Source: an uncultured Coriobacteriaceae bacterium (GTDB lineage Bacteria; Actinomycetota; Coriobacteriia; Coriobacteriales; Atopobiaceae). From it: a stretch of DNA of 64,000 nucleotides. The notes below the pieces were generated by a model that did no database searches, was not told the origin of the DNA, and saw only the letters and a program-made list of their open reading frames with translations. Positions 17,510-26,945 of this stretch are shown piece by piece. Location of the stretch: NCBI GenBank assembly GCA_902791035.1, contig CADAUA010000001.1, positions 248,001 through 312,000 on the forward strand, read 5' to 3'. Position numbers and translations under genes: made by a program. The first letter of the stretch is position 1. Each line of letters begins with the position of its first letter.

Positions 17510-19498
17510 ATGGCAGACCAGTTCGCAGCACTCAACAGCCCCTTTGACATCGGCAAGGTCCACATCAAGAACCGCTTTGTGATGGCGCCCACCACCACAG
17601 GCGCCTATCTGGCACCCAACGGCTCCTTCTCCAAGGAAGGCGTCGAGTACTTCGTCCGCCGCGCGCAGGGTGGCATGGGCCTGGTCATGACCGGCGCTCT
17701 CATGACCGACTACAAGATCGATGCCCCAGGCGCACTTGGTCCCATGTTCATGGCCACACCTCAGGGCCAGAGGGCCTTCATCACCAGCTCCGACGCCATC
17801 CTCACCCGCCTGCATGCCTATGGCGCCCAGATGTTCATCCAGCTCTCTGCGGGCCTGGGCCGCAACAGCGCGGGTTCCTATGGCCCCTCAGCAAACCCCT
17901 ACTTCGGCACCACCGATGCCATGAACCCCGTGCTCACCACCGATCAGATCAAGCAGAAGATCCAGATGATGGTCGATGCCGCCAAGGTCGTGAAGAAGGC
18001 AGGCTATCCCGGCGTGGAGATCCACGCCATCCACTGGGGCTACCTGCTGGACCAGATGGCCTCCTCCCTGACCAACCGCCGCACCGACGAGTACGGTGGT
18101 GACCTCGAGGCCCGCATGCGCATGTGCTGCGAGATCATCCAGGGCATCAAGGCCGAGTGCGGCCAGGACTTCGCCATCTCCGTGCGCCTGGGCCTCAAGG
18201 CTTATGCCAAGGGCTTCAACCAGGGCACCATCTCCGGCGAGGGCGAGGCCTACCGCACCCTCGAGGAAGGCGTCGAGATCGCGAAGATCCTGGAGCGCGC
18301 CGGTGCCGACGCCCTCAACGTGGACACGGGCGTCTATGACTCCTTCTACTACGCCTGCCCGCCCATGTACCTCAAGCGCGGCTATATGGAGGAGATCGCC
18401 CGTGCCGCCAAGGAGGCTGTGGGCATCCCCATCATCTGCGGCTCCCGCATGGGCGACGTGAACGCGGATGAGAAGGCCATCGAGCGGGGGTCCTTCGACG
18501 CCATAGCCATCGGCCGTCCCATGCTGGCGGACCCCGACCTCCCCAAGAAGGTCCAGATGGACGCACCGGAGACCATCCGCCCCTGCATCGGTTGCAACCA
18601 GGGCTGCCTCCTGCGCCTCTTCAACGGGCTACCCTCGGGCTGCGCCGTCAACCCGGAGATCGGCCGCGATTCCAGCTACCGCCTGACGCCCGCCCTCGTA
18701 AAGAAGAACGTCGTGGTTGTGGGTGGCGGTGTGGCCGGCATGGAGGCCGCGCGCACGGCAGCCCTTCGCGGCCACAAGGTGACCCTCTTCGAGAAGTCGG
18801 ACCACCTGGGCGGTCACCTCGTATCCGGCGGCAGCCACGACTTCAAGGTGGAGGTGCGCGAGCTCAACAAGTGGTACCAGCACGAGCTGGCGAGCCTGCC
18901 CGTGGACGTCCGCATGGGCACCGAGGCCACGCCCCAAGCGGTGGCTGCCCTTGAGCCCGATGCCATCATCCTGGCCAACGGCTCCTCCGCTGTCATGCCC
19001 AGGATCGAAGGCATCGACCATCCAAAGGCGGTCAACTGCATCGACGCGCTTCTCCACGAGGAGAGGCTGGGCCAGCGGGTCGTGGTGGTGGGCGGCGGCC
19101 TCGTGGGTTGCGAGCTTGCCATGGACCTGGTCAACAAGGGCCGCGACGTCCAGATCGTGGAGGCGCTGCCACAGATCCTGGCCTCCGGCCCCCAGGTCCC
19201 CCTGCCCAACACCATGTACCTGCACGACTTCTTTGCGGAGAAGGGCACACCCATCCACACCAGCACCCGCATCGCTGCAGTCACGGACGATGGCGCGGTC
19301 GTGATGGCCGCGGATGGCGCCAGCACGACCATCCCAGCCGACTCGGTCGTCATCGCCGTGGGCTTCCGCCCCAACCCGTCCCTGCGCGAGGAGTTCCAGG
19401 GCCTGGGGGCCGAAGTCTACGAGATTGGCGACGAGCGCCGCGTGGGCAACATCCTCACCGCCATCTGGGACGCCTATGAGGTGGCCCACACGCTGTAG
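17510..19498 (+). CDS. Old-Yellow-Enzyme/2,4-dienoyl-CoA-reductase-like iron-sulfur flavoprotein
   Basis: A 662-aa multidomain NAD(P)H oxidoreductase. Residues 1-340 form an FMN TIM barrel (IGKVHIKNRFVMAPTTT, then LTNRRTDEYGGDLEAR). A Cys cluster CIGCNQGC followed 11 residues later by Cys (about 362-381) fits a 4Fe-4S site. The C-terminal half has two dinucleotide folds (VVVVGGGVAGMEAA and RVVVVGGGLVGCELA). Relatives include FadH, enoate reductases, BaiCD/BaiH and trimethylamine dehydrogenase, which pass electrons from NAD(P)H to a C=C bond. The exact substrate is unknown. Being in one operon with a lipase and glycerol kinase, an unsaturated acyl substrate is one possibility. A start ATG with GAGGGAGG site is at 17510. 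Confidence 0.88.
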   Translation: MADQFAALNSPFDIGKVHIKNRFVMAPTTTGAYLAPNGSFSKEGVEYFVRRAQGGMGLVMTGALMTDYKIDAPGALGPMFMATPQGQRAFITSSDAILTRLHAYGAQMFIQLSAGLGRNSAGSYGPSANPYFGTTDAMNPVLTTDQIKQKIQMMVDAAKVVKKAGYPGVEIHAIHWGYLLDQMASSLTNRRTDEYGGDLEARMRMCCEIIQGIKAECGQDFAISVRLGLKAYAKGFNQGTISGEGEAYRTLEEGVEIAKILERAGADALNVDTGVYDSFYYACPPMYLKRGYMEEIARAAKEAVGIPIICGSRMGDVNADEKAIERGSFDAIAIGRPMLADPDLPKKVQMDAPETIRPCIGCNQGCLLRLFNGLPSGCAVNPEIGRDSSYRLTPALVKKNVVVVGGGVAGMEAARTAALRGHKVTLFEKSDHLGGHLVSGGSHDFKVEVRELNKWYQHELASLPVDVRMGTEATPQAVAALEPDAIILANGSSAVMPRIEGIDHPKAVNCIDALLHEERLGQRVVVVGGGLVGCELAMDLVNKGRDVQIVEALPQILASGPQVPLPNTMYLHDFFAEKGTPIHTSTRIAAVTDDGAVVMAADGASTTIPADSVVIAVGFRPNPSLREEFQGLGAEVYEIGDERRVGNILTAIWDAYEVAHTL

Positions 19499-19545
19499 CC
19501 GCACAAGGTCGCAACCCCGGAATCCCATCTGGATTCTGGGAAGCC

Positions 19546-19578
19546 AAGCGGCGCCGCCGGTAACCTCCCGGCGGCGCC
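19546..19578 (+). terminator. Hairpin terminator / left 33-bp direct repeat
   Basis: Arms 19550-19560 and 19568-19578 are 11-bp perfect complements with a 7-nt loop (TAACCTC). It follows the flavoprotein stop by about 50 bp, and a weak T-rich stretch (CTCTTCCTT) comes after. The 33 bp from 19546 to 19578 recur at 20248-20280 with a single change, on the far side of the brnTA cassette. Confidence 0.8.
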
Positions 19579-19675
19579 CTGCTCTTCCTTGGCCAGCAAT
19601 CCTTAATGCAATTCCTATCTGACGTTCAATTGATGCCAGATTGGCTACTATTATCTAATACGAATGGTATGACTC

Positions 19676-19951
19676 TTGCGAAGCGACGAGTTTGAGTGGG
19701 ATGACGAAAAGGCGGAGGCAAACGAGCGAAAGCACTCGGTTCCCTTCGATTATGCCGCCGAGCTCCTGCAGGGAGACTATATAGCCTTTCATGCAAGAGT
19801 CAGCGGCGAGTCCCGGGTCAAGGCGCTCGCCCGGGATTGCGGCGAGTACTTCGTTGTGATCTATACCGAGCGAGAAGGGCGCGTCCGAATTATCTCTGCC
19901 AGACACGCAACCGAGAAGGAGGCGGCAACTTATGAGCGTTATCAGCACTGA
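19676..19951 (+). CDS. brnT: BrnT family type II toxin (ribonuclease)
   Basis: A 91-aa BrnT-type toxin, an mRNA-cleaving RelE-fold nuclease held inactive by BrnA. Family landmarks are present: FEWDDEKAEANERKHSV at the N-terminus, a central Arg/His region, the beta strand YFVVIYTEREGRVRIIS and the C-terminal ISARHATEKEAATYER. The only in-frame start giving the family N-terminus is TTG at 19676, with no clear ribosome site, so low translation is likely. The upstream 60 bp are AT-rich (TATTATCTAATACG), unlike the neighbouring DNA, a sign of transfer. Its end overlaps the antitoxin start by 20 nt. Confidence 0.9.
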   Translation: MRSDEFEWDDEKAEANERKHSVPFDYAAELLQGDYIAFHARVSGESRVKALARDCGEYFVVIYTEREGRVRIISARHATEKEAATYERYQH

Positions 19952-20189
19952 GGAGTTCGACCGTCGGATTGACGACGGGGAGGACATGGAGGAGTTCCTA
20001 GACATGGAACACCCCATAATTCACAAGGCTGGCAAGACGCCCCGCGTTGTTCTCAATCCTCCGGAGTGGCTCGTTGAGTTCTATGATGCCGAGGCCAAGC
20101 GTCGCGGCATCGCACGAAAGGCGGCCATGAACACCGCCCTCGTGGAGTGGGCAGACCAGCAGCGCGAACGCGAAGCACGACTGGCATAG
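19932..20189 (+). CDS. brnA: BrnA family antitoxin
   Basis: An 85-aa BrnA antitoxin with a C-terminal ribbon-helix-helix type segment (WLVEFYDAEAKRRGIARKAA, then MNTALVEW). It should neutralise BrnT and repress the brnTA promoter as a complex. The ATG at 19932 has an AAGGAGG site within brnT, and the genes overlap by 20 nt. The stronger ribosome site on brnA than on brnT fits the usual excess of antitoxin. Toxin before antitoxin is the normal brnTA order. Confidence 0.9.
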   Translation: MSVISTEEFDRRIDDGEDMEEFLDMEHPIIHKAGKTPRVVLNPPEWLVEFYDAEAKRRGIARKAAMNTALVEWADQQREREARLA

Positions 20190-20247
20190 ACAATACGCCA
20201 AGCACCAGACAGCCAGCCGCGGATCCGCAAAGGGTTTCCAAGCGGCT

Positions 20248-20280
20248 AAGCGGCGCCGCCGGTAACCTCCCGACGGCGCC
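20248..20280. terminator. Hairpin / right 33-bp direct repeat
   Basis: This is the second copy of the 33-bp element (32 of 33 identical to 19546-19578). The single change opens one pair of the stem. It lies between convergent brnA and the PTS gene and probably stops both. The pair frames the whole brnTA cassette. Confidence 0.8.
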
Positions 20281-20318
20281 GCCCTCACACTTCGAGGAAA
20301 TTGGGTTGATCTCGAACC

Positions 20319-22211
20319 CTAGAGCGTCACGACCATGAGCTTGTCACCGGCCCTGACGGTACCTGTCTTGGCACAACTGATGCTCTGGGTCGCATCGGGG
20401 TTGGTCACGATGATCGGAGTCTCGGTGGAGAGGCCCTTGCTCTTCACGAAGTCCAGATCCACATCCATGAGGGGCTGGCCGGCCTTGACCTTGTCGCCCT
20501 GCTTCACGTGGGCAACGAAGCCCTGGCCATTGAGCGTGACGGTGTCGATGCCAATGTGCATGAGGAGCTCGACGCCCTCGTCGGTGGTGATGCCCACCGC
20601 ATGGCCGGTCGGGAAGAGCATGCTCACGGTCCCAGAGACAGGAGAGACCAGCTTGCCCTCGGAGGGAAGGAGCACCACGCCCTGGCCCATGGCGCCGCTG
20701 GAGAAGGCTACGTCGGTCGCCTCGGAGAGGGGCTTGACCTCGCCAGCTGCGGGAGAGACGACCTCCACCTCCAGACCCTCGGCGGATTCGGTGGCAGCCG
20801 CCGGGGCAGAGGCGCCCTCAAGCTCGGCCTCGGTCACGGGAGCCTCGAAGTCCGCCTTGTCCTCGGGATCCACGCCCCACAGGACGGTGAGGACACAGCC
20901 CACAGCGAGGGATGTGGCGATGGCAACCAGGAAGAGGGGCATGGGCGAGTAGCAGAGCGTGGCAACAGAGATCACGTTGTGGAAGATGTAGGCGTTCATG
21001 GTGACGCCCATGCCGCCGGCAAGCGCGCCGCCCGCGGCACCGGCGATGGCGACGATGACCATGAGGCGACGGTAGTTCATGACGAGGCCGTAGAGGATGG
21101 GCTCGGTCACGCCGGCCAGGAAGCCGGTGACGAAGGCGGGCTGGGCGATGTCACGAACCTTGGAGCCCTTCTTGGCGCGGATGGCGCAGCCAAGCGCGAT
21201 GCCCATCTGGGCCCACACGGCGCAGACGCACACGCCCTCGATGAAGTCGCCGCCGTACATCTCGAGGTTCTGCAGGGTGATGGGCGTGAAGCCCCAGTGC
21301 AGGCCCAGCATGGTGAGGTAGGGGTACACGGCGCCGAGGATGAGGCCGGCCAGGAAGCCGTTGAGGTTGAAGAGCCACTGCACGCCAGCGGCAATGGCGT
21401 CGCCCACGTTGTTGCCAAAGGGACCAAAGACGAGGGCGGTGAAGGGCACCATGATCAGGAGGTCGATCATCGGGGCCAGGAAGAGCTGCAGGTCCTGGTT
21501 GATGAACTTGCGGATGCCCTTGTCGAGGAAGCTGTAGATGGTGGTAGCGATGAAGATGGGGAAGATGGTGGAGCCGTAGCTTACGGCCTGGAGGCCAAGC
21601 CCCAGGAAGTCGGTTCCCTCCACGCCCACGAGGCCTGTGAAGTTGGGCTCCAGCAGGGCCGCGCCGATGGCCGCTCCCACATAGGGGTTGGCGCCCAGCT
21701 GCTTGGAGATGGTAAAGCCCAGGAAGACCGGCAGGAAGTAGAAGCAGGCATTGCCAGCAGCCGAGAGCACGAGGTAGGTGGAGCTGGCATCGGAGAGGAG
21801 TCCCAGCGTGGTGAGCAGGGTGAGAAGGGCCTTGATCATACCCGAGCCTGCCATGAGGGGGATGATGGGCGAGAAGGCACCGGAGATCACCTTGAGCACC
21901 ACATCCAGGGGCTTCTGCTTGGCGGCACCGGAGTCAGCGGACCCGGCGGAGGCGCCCTCGCCGCCAAAGCCGCCCAGCTCCTGGATGGCCAGCCAGTAGT
22001 CGTGCACCGCGGCACCGATGACCACCTGCACCTGGCCGCCACCGCGGATCACCTTGAGAACGTAGGGCAGAGCCTCCAGCTTGGCGTCGTCCGCCTTGGA
22101 CTCGTCCTTGAGCTCGAAGCGCAGCCGCGTGGCGCAGTGAACCAGACTGCGCACGTTTTCCTTGCCGCCCACGAGCGCAAGGATCTGCTTGCCTTCCTCC
22201 ATGTACTTCAT
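20319..22211 (-). CDS. bglP: PTS beta-glucoside transporter, EIIBCA fusion
   Basis: Membrane sugar permease and phosphotransferase that imports a beta-glucoside as its 6-phosphate. The 630-aa chain has an N-terminal EIIB domain with the phospho-Cys in LVHCATRLRF (about residue 25). The EIIC membrane domain spans about residues 110-450. A Pro/Ala/Glu-rich linker precedes a C-terminal EIIA domain with the phospho-His in LLMHIGIDTVTLNGQGF. The ATG at 22211 has AAGGGA 9 nt upstream; an ATG at 22220 is also possible. It is followed on the same strand by nothing close and preceded by bglA and its regulator. Arbutin, salicin or cellobiose would be typical substrates. Confidence 0.93.
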   Translation of the reverse strand: MKYMEEGKQILALVGGKENVRSLVHCATRLRFELKDESKADDAKLEALPYVLKVIRGGGQVQVVIGAAVHDYWLAIQELGGFGGEGASAGSADSGAAKQKPLDVVLKVISGAFSPIIPLMAGSGMIKALLTLLTTLGLLSDASSTYLVLSAAGNACFYFLPVFLGFTISKQLGANPYVGAAIGAALLEPNFTGLVGVEGTDFLGLGLQAVSYGSTIFPIFIATTIYSFLDKGIRKFINQDLQLFLAPMIDLLIMVPFTALVFGPFGNNVGDAIAAGVQWLFNLNGFLAGLILGAVYPYLTMLGLHWGFTPITLQNLEMYGGDFIEGVCVCAVWAQMGIALGCAIRAKKGSKVRDIAQPAFVTGFLAGVTEPILYGLVMNYRRLMVIVAIAGAAGGALAGGMGVTMNAYIFHNVISVATLCYSPMPLFLVAIATSLAVGCVLTVLWGVDPEDKADFEAPVTEAELEGASAPAAATESAEGLEVEVVSPAAGEVKPLSEATDVAFSSGAMGQGVVLLPSEGKLVSPVSGTVSMLFPTGHAVGITTDEGVELLMHIGIDTVTLNGQGFVAHVKQGDKVKAGQPLMDVDLDFVKSKGLSTETPIIVTNPDATQSISCAKTGTVRAGDKLMVVTL

Positions 22212-22305
22212 CTTTCTCATCCCTTCGTCCCGCCCCAACAGCTGGGGTGCCCAACTAGACGCCGGACGTTCCGGCGCGAAGTGCCATGCCTTGTGGATTG
22301 CCGTG

Positions 22306-23769
<1,464 letters not shown>

Positions 23770-23827
23770 TTATACAGGGGCATCTACCTGCTGTTTATTT
23801 GGGTTGGGGCTTTTGGCGCAATGCGTC

Positions 23828-23843
23828 GCAAAGTAGCTTTTGC
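23828..23843 (-). promoter_or_regulatory. Candidate RpiR operator in the bgl promoter region
   Basis: GCAAA-6nt-TTTGC is an inverted repeat within the 165-bp space between the rpiR stop and bglA start. TTGCGC followed 16 nt later by AATAAA downstream of it on the minus strand could be the promoter. The pairing of site and regulator is inferred from position only. Confidence 0.35.
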
Positions 23844-23901
23844 AAGGCCGCGCGAGGCGACGCAACGCGCCACGTGGGCGATTGCCAAGCGGTGCGGAGC
23901 G

Positions 23902-24765
23902 TCAGTCCGAGGAGCCCACCGCCACGCCGCCGCGGTCCAGTCGCTCGAAGTAGAGGCGCGAATAGGCATCGTTCAAGGCTCGCACCCGGTCGTAGTCCCT
24001 TACGAAGAGCATGGAGAAGAGCACGTCGAAGAGGTACTTGCTCGCGGTGCCAAAAACGATCTCGCCAAAGCGCTGGAACTCGTTGAAGTAGAAGACCTCG
24101 AGCACGTGGTCGCATAGGCCCGCAAGGGGCGAGTTCACGTTTGCCGTCATGGCAACGGTGGGCACCCCACGCTCGCGAAGCATGCGCGCCGCCTCCACCA
24201 CCGTGCGGTCGATGCCCGACTTGCTCACCAGCACGACCACGTGGTCCTTGGGACAGGCCATGGCCAAGAAGATGGTCTTGTCCATGTTTTCGTACACGGT
24301 GGTCTGCTTGCCCAGGAGGCAGAAGTTGTGGCTGGCGTAGCGGGCCACGGCGGCGTTCATGTCGGAGGCCACGATGTCGATGGAGGTGGCTGGTGCCATG
24401 ACCGCAACGATGGCGTCGAGCTCTGCGGGCGAAACCTGGCGCTTGGTCTCTTCGACCACTCGCTCGGTAAGGCCAGAGATCTTTCCCAGGACCTCCACCG
24501 CGCTGTCATCCCGGCCGATGTCGGCATTGTCGATGTTCACCCGCTTGAGCTCGGAAACAATGCCCGCGCGAAAGTCCCCGTAGCTCTCGTAGCCCAGCTT
24601 CTTGCAGAGGCGAAGGACCGTGGAGCCGCTCGTGTAGGTGCGGCGGGCGAGCTCGCGCGACGACATGTGCGCGACCTCGTCTGGGTGGTCCAGCACGTAG
24701 CCCACCACCACGCGCTCGTTCTCGCTGAGGTGCTTTGTGGTACGAAGCTGCTTGAACGCGTCCAT
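23902..24765 (-). CDS. RpiR family regulator of the beta-glucoside operon
   Basis: A 287-aa regulator with an N-terminal RpiR helix-turn-helix (residues 1-77; MSSRELARRTYTSGSTVLRL) and a C-terminal SIS phosphosugar-binding domain (about residues 110-250; VVLVSKSGIDRTVVEAARML). The effector would be a sugar phosphate made by BglP/BglA. The ATG at 24765 follows GGGGGGA; MRRRG further upstream is less supported. It reads in the same direction as bglA and bglP. No BglG-type antiterminator is present, so this regulator replaces that common control. Confidence 0.9.
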   Translation of the reverse strand: MDAFKQLRTTKHLSENERVVVGYVLDHPDEVAHMSSRELARRTYTSGSTVLRLCKKLGYESYGDFRAGIVSELKRVNIDNADIGRDDSAVEVLGKISGLTERVVEETKRQVSPAELDAIVAVMAPATSIDIVASDMNAAVARYASHNFCLLGKQTTVYENMDKTIFLAMACPKDHVVVLVSKSGIDRTVVEAARMLRERGVPTVAMTANVNSPLAGLCDHVLEVFYFNEFQRFGEIVFGTASKYLFDVLFSMLFVRDYDRVRALNDAYSRLYFERLDRGGVAVGSSD

Positions 24766-24839
24766 GGCATCCCCCCGTCGCCGCATACGAATGTTTATAC
24801 CATTCACGCAGTGTGACGCCAGCGGACGGACCGCCGGGC

Positions 24840-25808
24840 CTACCCCACCAGCGCCAGGGACTTGAGCAGCCAGAGCCAGGCCGTGAGCGTGAAGGCGCAG
24901 CCAAAGGTCGTCATCATCACGACCGTGGAGGTGAGCTGCCCCTCGTGGCCGAGGTTGCGCGCCATTATGTAGCAGCTCACGGTGGAGGCCGAGCCCAGCA
25001 TGACCAGGATGGCCACCAGCTGCTGGTCGCGGAAGCCCATCTGGATGGCCAGGGGCAAAAAGATGCCAACAAGCACCACGAGCTTGATGGCCGAGGCCAG
25101 GAGCGCCACCGGCACGTCTCCCTTGGCACGGCCGAAGTCGAAGGAGGCCCCCATGGCCATGAGCCCAAGCGGGGTGGCCAGGACCGCCACGTTGTGGACC
25201 GTGGAGGCCAGGACCTGCGGCAAGGGGATGCGCAGGAGGGACCAGGCAAAGCCCACCACGATGCCGATGATGATGGGGTTCGTGACCACACCACGCGCCG
25301 CCCTGCGCACGAGGGCGCCCATGCCCGGTCGCTCCTCCCCCTCGCGAGGGGGCGCCGTGACGGTGAGGGCCACCACGGCCACCACGTTGTAGAGCGGCAC
25401 GGAGCCCAGGATCATGAGGGCAGCCATCGTGGTGTTTGCCTCGCCATAGATGTTTTGGATAAAGGCGATGCCCAGGATGGCGGCCGAGCTGCGATAGGCC
25501 ACCTGCACGAACTCGCCACGGCGCGGCAGGTCACGCACCGCGAACCGGGCCACGAGGCAGATTGCCGCGATGCTGGCACTCGTGGCCACGAGGCAAAAGA
25601 GCACGAAGCGCCCGTCCCATGCCGCGGCAAAGTCCTGCGTGGCCAGGTCCTGGAAGAGGAGGACCGGCAGGGCGACCTTGAAGACGAAGGCGTTGAGGTA
25701 GCCGGTGAACCTCTCGTCCATGAGGCCAAGGCGGCGAAGGGCCACCCCCAGCAGCATGGTGAGGAAGATGGGAAAGGTCGCGTTGATGCTAAAGAGGAGG
25801 CTCTCCAT
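24840..25808 (-). CDS. AEC family (auxin-efflux-carrier-like) permease
   Basis: A 322-aa membrane protein with ten hydrophobic segments in two halves, as in the AEC/BART family of organic-anion transporters (malate, malonate and similar). Recognisable parts are FPIFLTMLLGVALRRLGLMDE at the start, a helix around ALPVLLFQDL, and TPLGLMAMGASFDF in the second half. The ATG at 25808 is 5 bp after the small CxxC-protein gene, so the two are one transcript. Substrate is not deducible. Confidence 0.85.
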   Translation of the reverse strand: MESLLFSINATFPIFLTMLLGVALRRLGLMDERFTGYLNAFVFKVALPVLLFQDLATQDFAAAWDGRFVLFCLVATSASIAAICLVARFAVRDLPRRGEFVQVAYRSSAAILGIAFIQNIYGEANTTMAALMILGSVPLYNVVAVVALTVTAPPREGEERPGMGALVRRAARGVVTNPIIIGIVVGFAWSLLRIPLPQVLASTVHNVAVLATPLGLMAMGASFDFGRAKGDVPVALLASAIKLVVLVGIFLPLAIQMGFRDQQLVAILVMLGSASTVSCYIMARNLGHEGQLTSTVVMMTTFGCAFTLTAWLWLLKSLALVG

Positions 25809-25813
25809 GTGCG

Positions 25814-26032
25814 TCACCTGCCCGGCTTGCGATGGGTGAGGTGCCAGCCGCCGCAATACTCGCACTGGTACACGAAGATCTTGGGGGCGTCCTTGCGCTT
25901 GGAGGCCTTCTCAGCGGCCTTCTTTGCCTCTGTCTGCGTGGCGTAGCGCCGCTTGCGGATGCAGGCCCGGTACTCGCCAGCATCCTCGCCCTTCTCGCGG
26001 GACCTCGCCCCCGCGTCATTCGGTCTCGCCAT
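25814..26032 (-). CDS. Small basic protein with a CxxC/WHLT zinc-like motif
   Basis: A 72-aa, Lys/Arg-rich protein ending in YQCEYCGGWHLTHRKP. The middle (ACIRKRRYATQTEAKKAAEKASKRK) is basic and helical. The terminal C-x2-C plus His pattern could bind zinc. Similar small proteins with a CxxCxxWHLT end are found in actinobacteria and phages, but I know of no assigned function. The ATG at 26032 has a GGGGGG site; a longer frame upstream has no site. It is 5 bp from the AEC gene. Confidence 0.7.
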   Translation of the reverse strand: MARPNDAGARSREKGEDAGEYRACIRKRRYATQTEAKKAAEKASKRKDAPKIFVYQCEYCGGWHLTHRKPGR

Positions 26033-26128
26033 GCTGCGCCCCCCTGTCGCCGCCCGTCTCGTCGTCGCCGTCACGCAAGCACGACCCACACGCGCTAGTA
26101 TGGCCACAACCCGTCGAGAGGAGCAAAC

Positions 26129-26905
26129 GTGCCCACCAAGCTCAACGACAGCCCCATATACGGCCCCGTCATGAGCCGCCGCATGGGCCTCTCCCTTGGC
26201 GTGAACCTGGAGCCTGCGGACGGCAAGGTCTGCAGCTTCGACTGCCTCTACTGCGAGTGCGGACTCAGCGAGGAGCGCCGCACCACCACGCCCGTCCCCA
26301 CGGCGGCCCAGGTCGCGGCGGCGCTCGAGGGCAAGCTACGCGAGCTCGCGAACGAGGGCGCACGCCTGGACGACATCTCACTCGCCGGCAACGGCGAGCC
26401 CACGCTCAACCCCGAGTTCCCGCAGATAGTGGACGCTGTCCTCACCCTGCGAGACGAGCTCGCGCCCACGGCCCAGGTCACCGTGATCTCCAACGGCACC
26501 ATGGCAGGCCACCCAGACGTGCACGCGGCGCTCCTGCGCGTGGACTCCAACCTCTTCAAGCTGGATACGGTGGAGCAGGCCTACGTGGACCTTCTAGACC
26601 GTCCGCGCGGAGCCTACGACGTCCGCCGCCAGGTGGAGCTGGCCAAATCCTTTGGCGGCCACGTGACCATCCAGACAATGTTCCTAAAGGGCGTCGTGGA
26701 CGGCCAGGACCTGGACAACACGGGAGACAAGTACGTGGGCCCCTGGCTCGACGCCCTGCGCGAGATCGGCCCCGAGGCCACGACCATCTACACCGTGGAC
26801 CGTGACACCCCGGTGGCAGGACTGGCCAAGGCCCCGGCAGCTACCCTCGACGCCATCGCCGAGCGCGTGCGCGCCCTAGGCATCCCCTGCCTCGTGGGCT
26901 ACTAG
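26129..26905 (+). CDS. Radical SAM protein (COG0731-like)
   Basis: A 258-aa radical S-adenosylmethionine enzyme. The 4Fe-4S cysteines are in CSFDCLYCECG (C-x3-C-x2-C, residues 32-42). SLAGNGEPTLNPEFP resembles the SAM-contact GGEP motif, and VISNGT and MFLKGVVDG follow. It belongs to the short radical SAM proteins related to the TYW1-like/COG0731 group, whose bacterial members lack a known reaction. Start is GTG at 26129 with GAGAGGAG 6 nt before it. It is a single-gene unit, divergent from the small CxxC-protein gene and convergent with metH. Confidence 0.85.
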   Translation: MPTKLNDSPIYGPVMSRRMGLSLGVNLEPADGKVCSFDCLYCECGLSEERRTTTPVPTAAQVAAALEGKLRELANEGARLDDISLAGNGEPTLNPEFPQIVDAVLTLRDELAPTAQVTVISNGTMAGHPDVHAALLRVDSNLFKLDTVEQAYVDLLDRPRGAYDVRRQVELAKSFGGHVTIQTMFLKGVVDGQDLDNTGDKYVGPWLDALREIGPEATTIYTVDRDTPVAGLAKAPAATLDAIAERVRALGIPCLVGY

Positions 26906-26912
26906 CATCCTG

Positions 26913-26945
26913 GTGTCACAAAAGTGTCTGACACTTTTGTGACAC
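26913..26945. repeat. Perfect 33-nt palindrome between radical SAM gene and metH
   Basis: Left arm 26913-26928 (GTGTCACAAAAGTGTC) and right arm 26930-26945 are perfectly complementary around one central base. The right arm runs into the metH stop codon. The core AGTGTC-N-GACACTTTTG matches the repeat at 3659-3708. It probably acts as a bidirectional stop for the two convergent genes. Confidence 0.85.
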
